From positions 34,193 through 98,192 of the forward strand of contig JARLHV010000070.1 of the NCBI GenBank assembly GCA_031292055.1: a stretch of DNA of 64,000 nucleotides. The letters run 5' to 3'. Position 1 is the first letter of the stretch; the number at the start of each line of letters is the position of its first letter. The translations under genes were made by a program, and so were the position numbers. Of this stretch, positions 61,326 to 64,000 are shown one piece after another. Under the pieces are notes generated by a model. It saw only the letters and a program-made list of their open reading frames with translations, did not search any database and was not told where the DNA came from. This DNA comes from Desulfosporosinus sp. Lineage in GTDB: Bacteria; Bacillota; Desulfitobacteriia; Desulfitobacteriales; Desulfitobacteriaceae.

Positions 61326-61661
61326 TTACATTTGCATACGCATTACTTGATTATAGGCATCCAACACTTTATCGCGCACCGATACGGTCAAGGACATCGA
61401 CAAACTTGCTTTTTCTATCGCCACCATCATCGCTGACATGTCTTGTACTTGACCGGTTGCTAGTTGCATGCTAGCAGCATCGGCATTCGTTTGTAGTGCA
61501 TTGACTTGGCCTAAGGCATCGCTTAAGAACTTAGAAAAATCCCCTCCTGCCTTTTGAGTTCCATCTCCGGAACTGATGTTAGGCGTACTCTCAAGACTTG
61601 TCGGGTTGATCGGACTCAAGGGACCAAGCGGCATAATAGGTGCTATGGGCTGAATACTCAT
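61326..61661 (-). CDS. fliE: Flagellar hook-basal body protein FliE
   Basis: 111 residues. FSKFLSDALGQVNALQTNAD and the C-terminal DKVLDAYNQVMRMQM are the FliE signature. It joins the MS ring to the rod. It lies between flgC and fliF, as usual, with GGGAAGGGG before the ATG. Confidence 0.95.
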   Translation of the reverse strand: MSIQPIAPIMPLGPLSPINPTSLESTPNISSGDGTQKAGGDFSKFLSDALGQVNALQTNADAASMQLATGQVQDMSAMMVAIEKASLSMSLTVSVRDKVLDAYNQVMRMQM

Positions 61662-61668
61662 TCAATTC

Positions 61669-62157
61669 TTACCCCTTCCCAATCTCCAAGGCTTTAGAGG
61701 CCATTGACTTACTGGTATTCATGGCAGTCACGTTCGCTTCATACGCTCGAGAGGCAGAGATCATATCCACCATTTCCGTTGTAATATTCACATTTGGTTG
61801 ACGCACGTACCCCACAGGCAAACCCGGTTCGGCCACTTTAGCAGCATCTGGGGAACTAGGATTGTACTCTAAACCAAAAGGTACTTGAACATCGTCATTA
61901 ATGCTCGCCACTTGTACCCCATTGCCAACATTTTGACTTCCTAAGGTTTGCCCGAGAACACTAGCAAACTGCGTTTCCGAAGGACGTGGAACGAATGTGG
62001 CAACTTGCCGGGCATAGGGAATCTCGTTTCCCGCCGCAGTCAGTTTCCCTGTGCGCGTGGTATTAATATTGGCAATATTGTTGGCAACAAGATCCATGCG
62101 CAAACGCTGAGCGGTTAACCCTGAGGCACTAATATCGATCGCTCCAAACAGACTCAT
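61669..62157 (-). CDS. flgC: Flagellar basal-body rod protein FlgC
   Basis: 162 residues. MSLFGAIDISASGLTAQRLR and DLVANNIANINTTRT open it; the C-terminal VNITTEMVDMISASRAYEAN is family-specific. GGAGGGGG lies upstream. Normally flgB comes immediately before; here cheB does, and flgB is at 36826. Confidence 0.96.
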   Translation of the reverse strand: MSLFGAIDISASGLTAQRLRMDLVANNIANINTTRTGKLTAAGNEIPYARQVATFVPRPSETQFASVLGQTLGSQNVGNGVQVASINDDVQVPFGLEYNPSSPDAAKVAEPGLPVGYVRQPNVNITTEMVDMISASRAYEANVTAMNTSKSMASKALEIGKG

Positions 62158-62161
62158 CTCA

Positions 62162-63316
62162 TTACCCCCTCCTCATGACGCACTCTACAATCGTTCGACC
62201 AATCTCTCCCAAGGGTACGACCCGGTCAGCCAGGCCAGCATCCACCAATGCCCTCGGCATACCATAGACCACACAGGTTTCCTCCGCTTCAGCAATTGCG
62301 AAAGCCTCTAACCGCTTAAGTTCTTTCATGCCCTTTGCTCCATCATTTCCCATGCCGGTCATCACCACCCCAAGGGTCCCTTTGCCAACTTCCTTCGCTA
62401 AAGAAAGAAACATAACATCCACAGAAGGATGATAAAGCGTCGGTATAGGGGCTTCATCTCCAATGTTCAGGCTTAACTGACCCGACTTGCGCTGAACCTG
62501 CAGTTGTTTACCAGCCGGAGCCACATACACGGTTCCTGCTTTCAATACTTCACCATGGATTCCTTCCCTAACATTTAACGGACAGAGCCCGTTTAAGCGC
62601 TGCGCAAGCGGCCCTGTAAAACCCGGTGGCATGTGTTGCGCCACAAGGACAGGAACCGGAAAATTAGCCGGCAGGGTTGGCAAAACTGCTTGCAAAGCAG
62701 AAGGCCCCCCAGTGGACGTTCCGATCGCCACAATCTCAATTCCATGTTTAGGCAACAAGCCCATCTTACCTGGGCTTGCAGGGCGCAAGCCGGGTTGTCC
62801 TCCAGGAACGCTCCCCGTCCCAGCCAAGGACGCAGTCCTTGCAGCCGCAGGTTGAACTGTTGCGCTCGCAGGTACATACTTCTGCCCCAGGCGAGCTGGA
62901 TTAACACCCGCAGCCGCTTTCACTTTCTCCACTAAATCGCGGGCAAGTGCCTGCAGATCTGCGCCCGGATTCCCGGACGGTTTGGCCACCACATCAAAAG
63001 CTCCCAGATCAAGCGCCTTCAACGTGGCTTGTGCTCCCTCTGTTGTCACTGCGCTTAAAATAATCACTGGGGTTGGTTGCCAGCGCATAATTTCTTCCAA
63101 CGCCCGTAACCCGTCCATCACAGGCATTTCAACATCCATCGTCACAACCTGAGGATGAAGGGATTGAAGCTTCAAAATCCCTTCCCGCCCATCCCGCGCA
63201 GTGTCTAAAACCTTAATATCGGCAACCTGACTGAGAATTTTCTGGAGAGTCAAACGCATAAAGGGAGAATCGTCAACGATCAGAACCCCGATCGGGGTTT
63301 TCGGTTTTTCAATCAT
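62162..63316 (-). CDS. cheB: Chemotaxis methylesterase CheB
   Basis: 384 residues. An N-terminal receiver (VDDSPFMR, phospho-Asp in TMDVEMPVMDG, Lys in VVAKPSG) is joined by a Pro/Ala/Gly linker to the methylesterase/deamidase domain with catalytic Ser in GTSTGGPSAL, His in AQHMPPGFTG and Asp in MTGMGNDGAKG. It removes methyl groups from receptors. No cheR lies in the window. Confidence 0.96.
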   Translation of the reverse strand: MIEKPKTPIGVLIVDDSPFMRLTLQKILSQVADIKVLDTARDGREGILKLQSLHPQVVTMDVEMPVMDGLRALEEIMRWQPTPVIILSAVTTEGAQATLKALDLGAFDVVAKPSGNPGADLQALARDLVEKVKAAAGVNPARLGQKYVPASATVQPAAARTASLAGTGSVPGGQPGLRPASPGKMGLLPKHGIEIVAIGTSTGGPSALQAVLPTLPANFPVPVLVAQHMPPGFTGPLAQRLNGLCPLNVREGIHGEVLKAGTVYVAPAGKQLQVQRKSGQLSLNIGDEAPIPTLYHPSVDVMFLSLAKEVGKGTLGVVMTGMGNDGAKGMKELKRLEAFAIAEAEETCVVYGMPRALVDAGLADRVVPLGEIGRTIVECVMRRG

Positions 63317-63319
63317 AGC

Positions 63320-63745
63320 TTATACTCCGCCCATGATCTGATCAAGCTCTAATATAATAAGTAGGCGCTCGCCGATTTTTCCCACGCCTCGAATAAACTG
63401 AGAATCCATACCCAACGCTATTGGGGGCGGTGGTTCAATTCCATCACTGTCAATGCGCAGGACTTCTGTCACCGCATCCACCCCAATTCCAAAAACCTTA
63501 GTCTGTACTTGGAGGACGATAATCCGACTGAGATCCGTTTCTTCCACCCGAGGCATACCAAAACGGGTACGCAAACTAATCACCGGAATCACATTTCCCC
63601 GTAGATTAATCACACCTTCAACATAAATTGGCGCTTTAGGCACCCGTGTGATGGGTGGAATACGAATAATTTCCTGGACGCGCATGATATCCACCCCAAA
63701 TTCTTCAGAACCTAAACAAAAGGTCACTAATTGTTCTTCCGCCAT
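63320..63745 (-). CDS. cheW: Chemotaxis coupling protein CheW (cluster start copy)
   Basis: 141 residues. LVTFCLGSEEFGVDIMRVQE, VINLRGNVIPVISLRTRFG and VDAVTEVLRI are CheW landmarks. It is the first gene seen of the flagellar/chemotaxis cluster and lies three bases before cheB. It differs clearly from the CheW at 35536, so the two may serve different receptor arrays or roles. Confidence 0.94.
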   Translation of the reverse strand: MAEEQLVTFCLGSEEFGVDIMRVQEIIRIPPITRVPKAPIYVEGVINLRGNVIPVISLRTRFGMPRVEETDLSRIIVLQVQTKVFGIGVDAVTEVLRIDSDGIEPPPPIALGMDSQFIRGVGKIGERLLIILELDQIMGGV

Positions 63746-63756
63746 AGTTAAATCCC

Positions 63757-63800
63757 CCTTTATCGATGTTCGTGGTTCGATATTCGTGGTTCGAACCCGG
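63757..63800. repeat. TTCGTGGTTCG-type repeat, single arm
   Basis: TCGATGTTCGTGGTTCGATA continuing TTCGTGGTTCGA, just upstream of cheW. No inverse arm is seen nearby. Confidence 0.55.
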
Positions 63801-64000
63801 AATAAAAACTTGAAGTTTTTAGGACTTTTTTATAAGTATGAGCGTAAAACCACTATCCCTTTAGGGCAGTGGATGTAAGCTCATCCGTAACCTAACCTCT
63901 TTCGAGGGACAGTTTTTGTGATAGTGAGAACTGTCAAACTCCACACTGCCCGAAGGCAGGTAGTGCGTATCTCTACTCTGTTACCAAATAGAGAATCCGA
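63801..64000. other. Non-coding stretch with several hairpins, possible IS200/IS605-type end
   Basis: No gene. GAGC (63840s) pairs with GCTC across a CCACT..AGTGG stem that itself encloses CCCT/AGGG; further hairpins are CCTC/GAGG, ACAGTT/AACTGT and CACTGCC/GGCAGGTAGTG. Dense small hairpins like these are seen at ends of IS200/IS605-family elements and their guide RNAs. The window stops before any transposase could be seen. Confidence 0.3.

Overview
The window reads as chromosomal DNA of a motile, endospore-forming, anaerobic Bacillota, most like the Clostridia around Desulfosporosinus/Desulfitobacterium. That placement is inference from gene content: a SpoVD/FtsI-type penicillin-binding protein in a mraZ-rsmH-ftsL-murE cluster, TTG and GTG starts with strong AGGAGG sites, PerR, a 2[4Fe-4S] ferredoxin, molybdopterin genes, SelA, MecA, a Gin-like small zinc protein, and a Bacillus-style flagellar cluster with FliY, CheC/CheD, FlhF/FlhG and FlbD. 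No rRNA, tRNA, CRISPR array or intact transposase was found. Nearly every gene is on the minus strand; the exceptions are a Na/Pi cotransporter and the Gin-like gene.

Layout. 1-5235: division and cell-wall cluster, read mraZ, rsmH, ftsL, spoVD/ftsI, murE (cut by the window edge), with a promoter and a textbook MraZ operator. 5560-9800: dihydrolipoamide dehydrogenase, a Met-rich LysM protein built on 48-bp repeats, a DUF1858 protein and a MetE-like protein. 9848-16715: a membrane-anchored glycosidase-like protein lacking a key catalytic residue, PerR with candidate Per boxes, ferredoxin, a 51-residue zinc-finger protein, a MoxR/VWA pair and BshA. 16739-21593: YlbF family, an unknown protein, a PHP phosphatase and the TldE/TldD pair. 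21594-22377: no protein gene, but a dispersed repeat, a candidate structured RNA with its own terminator and an IS-end-like fold. 22378-34731: GNAT, aldo/keto reductase with ferredoxin tail, Na/Pi symporter, MobB, MoeA, BshC, SelA, Gin-like protein, MecA, a rubredoxin-like small protein and a surface protein with CWB2 and LRR parts.

34818-63745 is one almost unbroken flagellar/chemotaxis cluster transcribed right to left: cheW, cheB, flgC, fliE, fliF, fliG, fliH, fliI, fliJ, fliL/flbD, fliM, fliY, cheY, fliO, fliP, fliQ, fliR, flhB, flhA, flhF, flhG, a PilZ protein, cheC, cheD, a membrane protein, sigD, fliK, flgD, flgE, flgG, flgB, a second rod/hook protein, cheW and a lytic transglycosylase. 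It holds basal body, export gate, switch, hook, the sigma factor and the CheY-P phosphatases; flagellin, CheA, CheR and receptors are not in the window. flgB sits 24 kb downstream of flgC instead of beside it.

The points most worth following are a three-copy mobile-looking repeat whose longest copy carries the wreck of a GxxExxY gene, the candidate RNA at about 22020-22262, the glycosidase-like pseudoenzyme, a 360-bp duplication inside fliK, paired inverted repeats at gene junctions, and two bacillithiol genes (bshA, bshC) in an apparent anaerobe.
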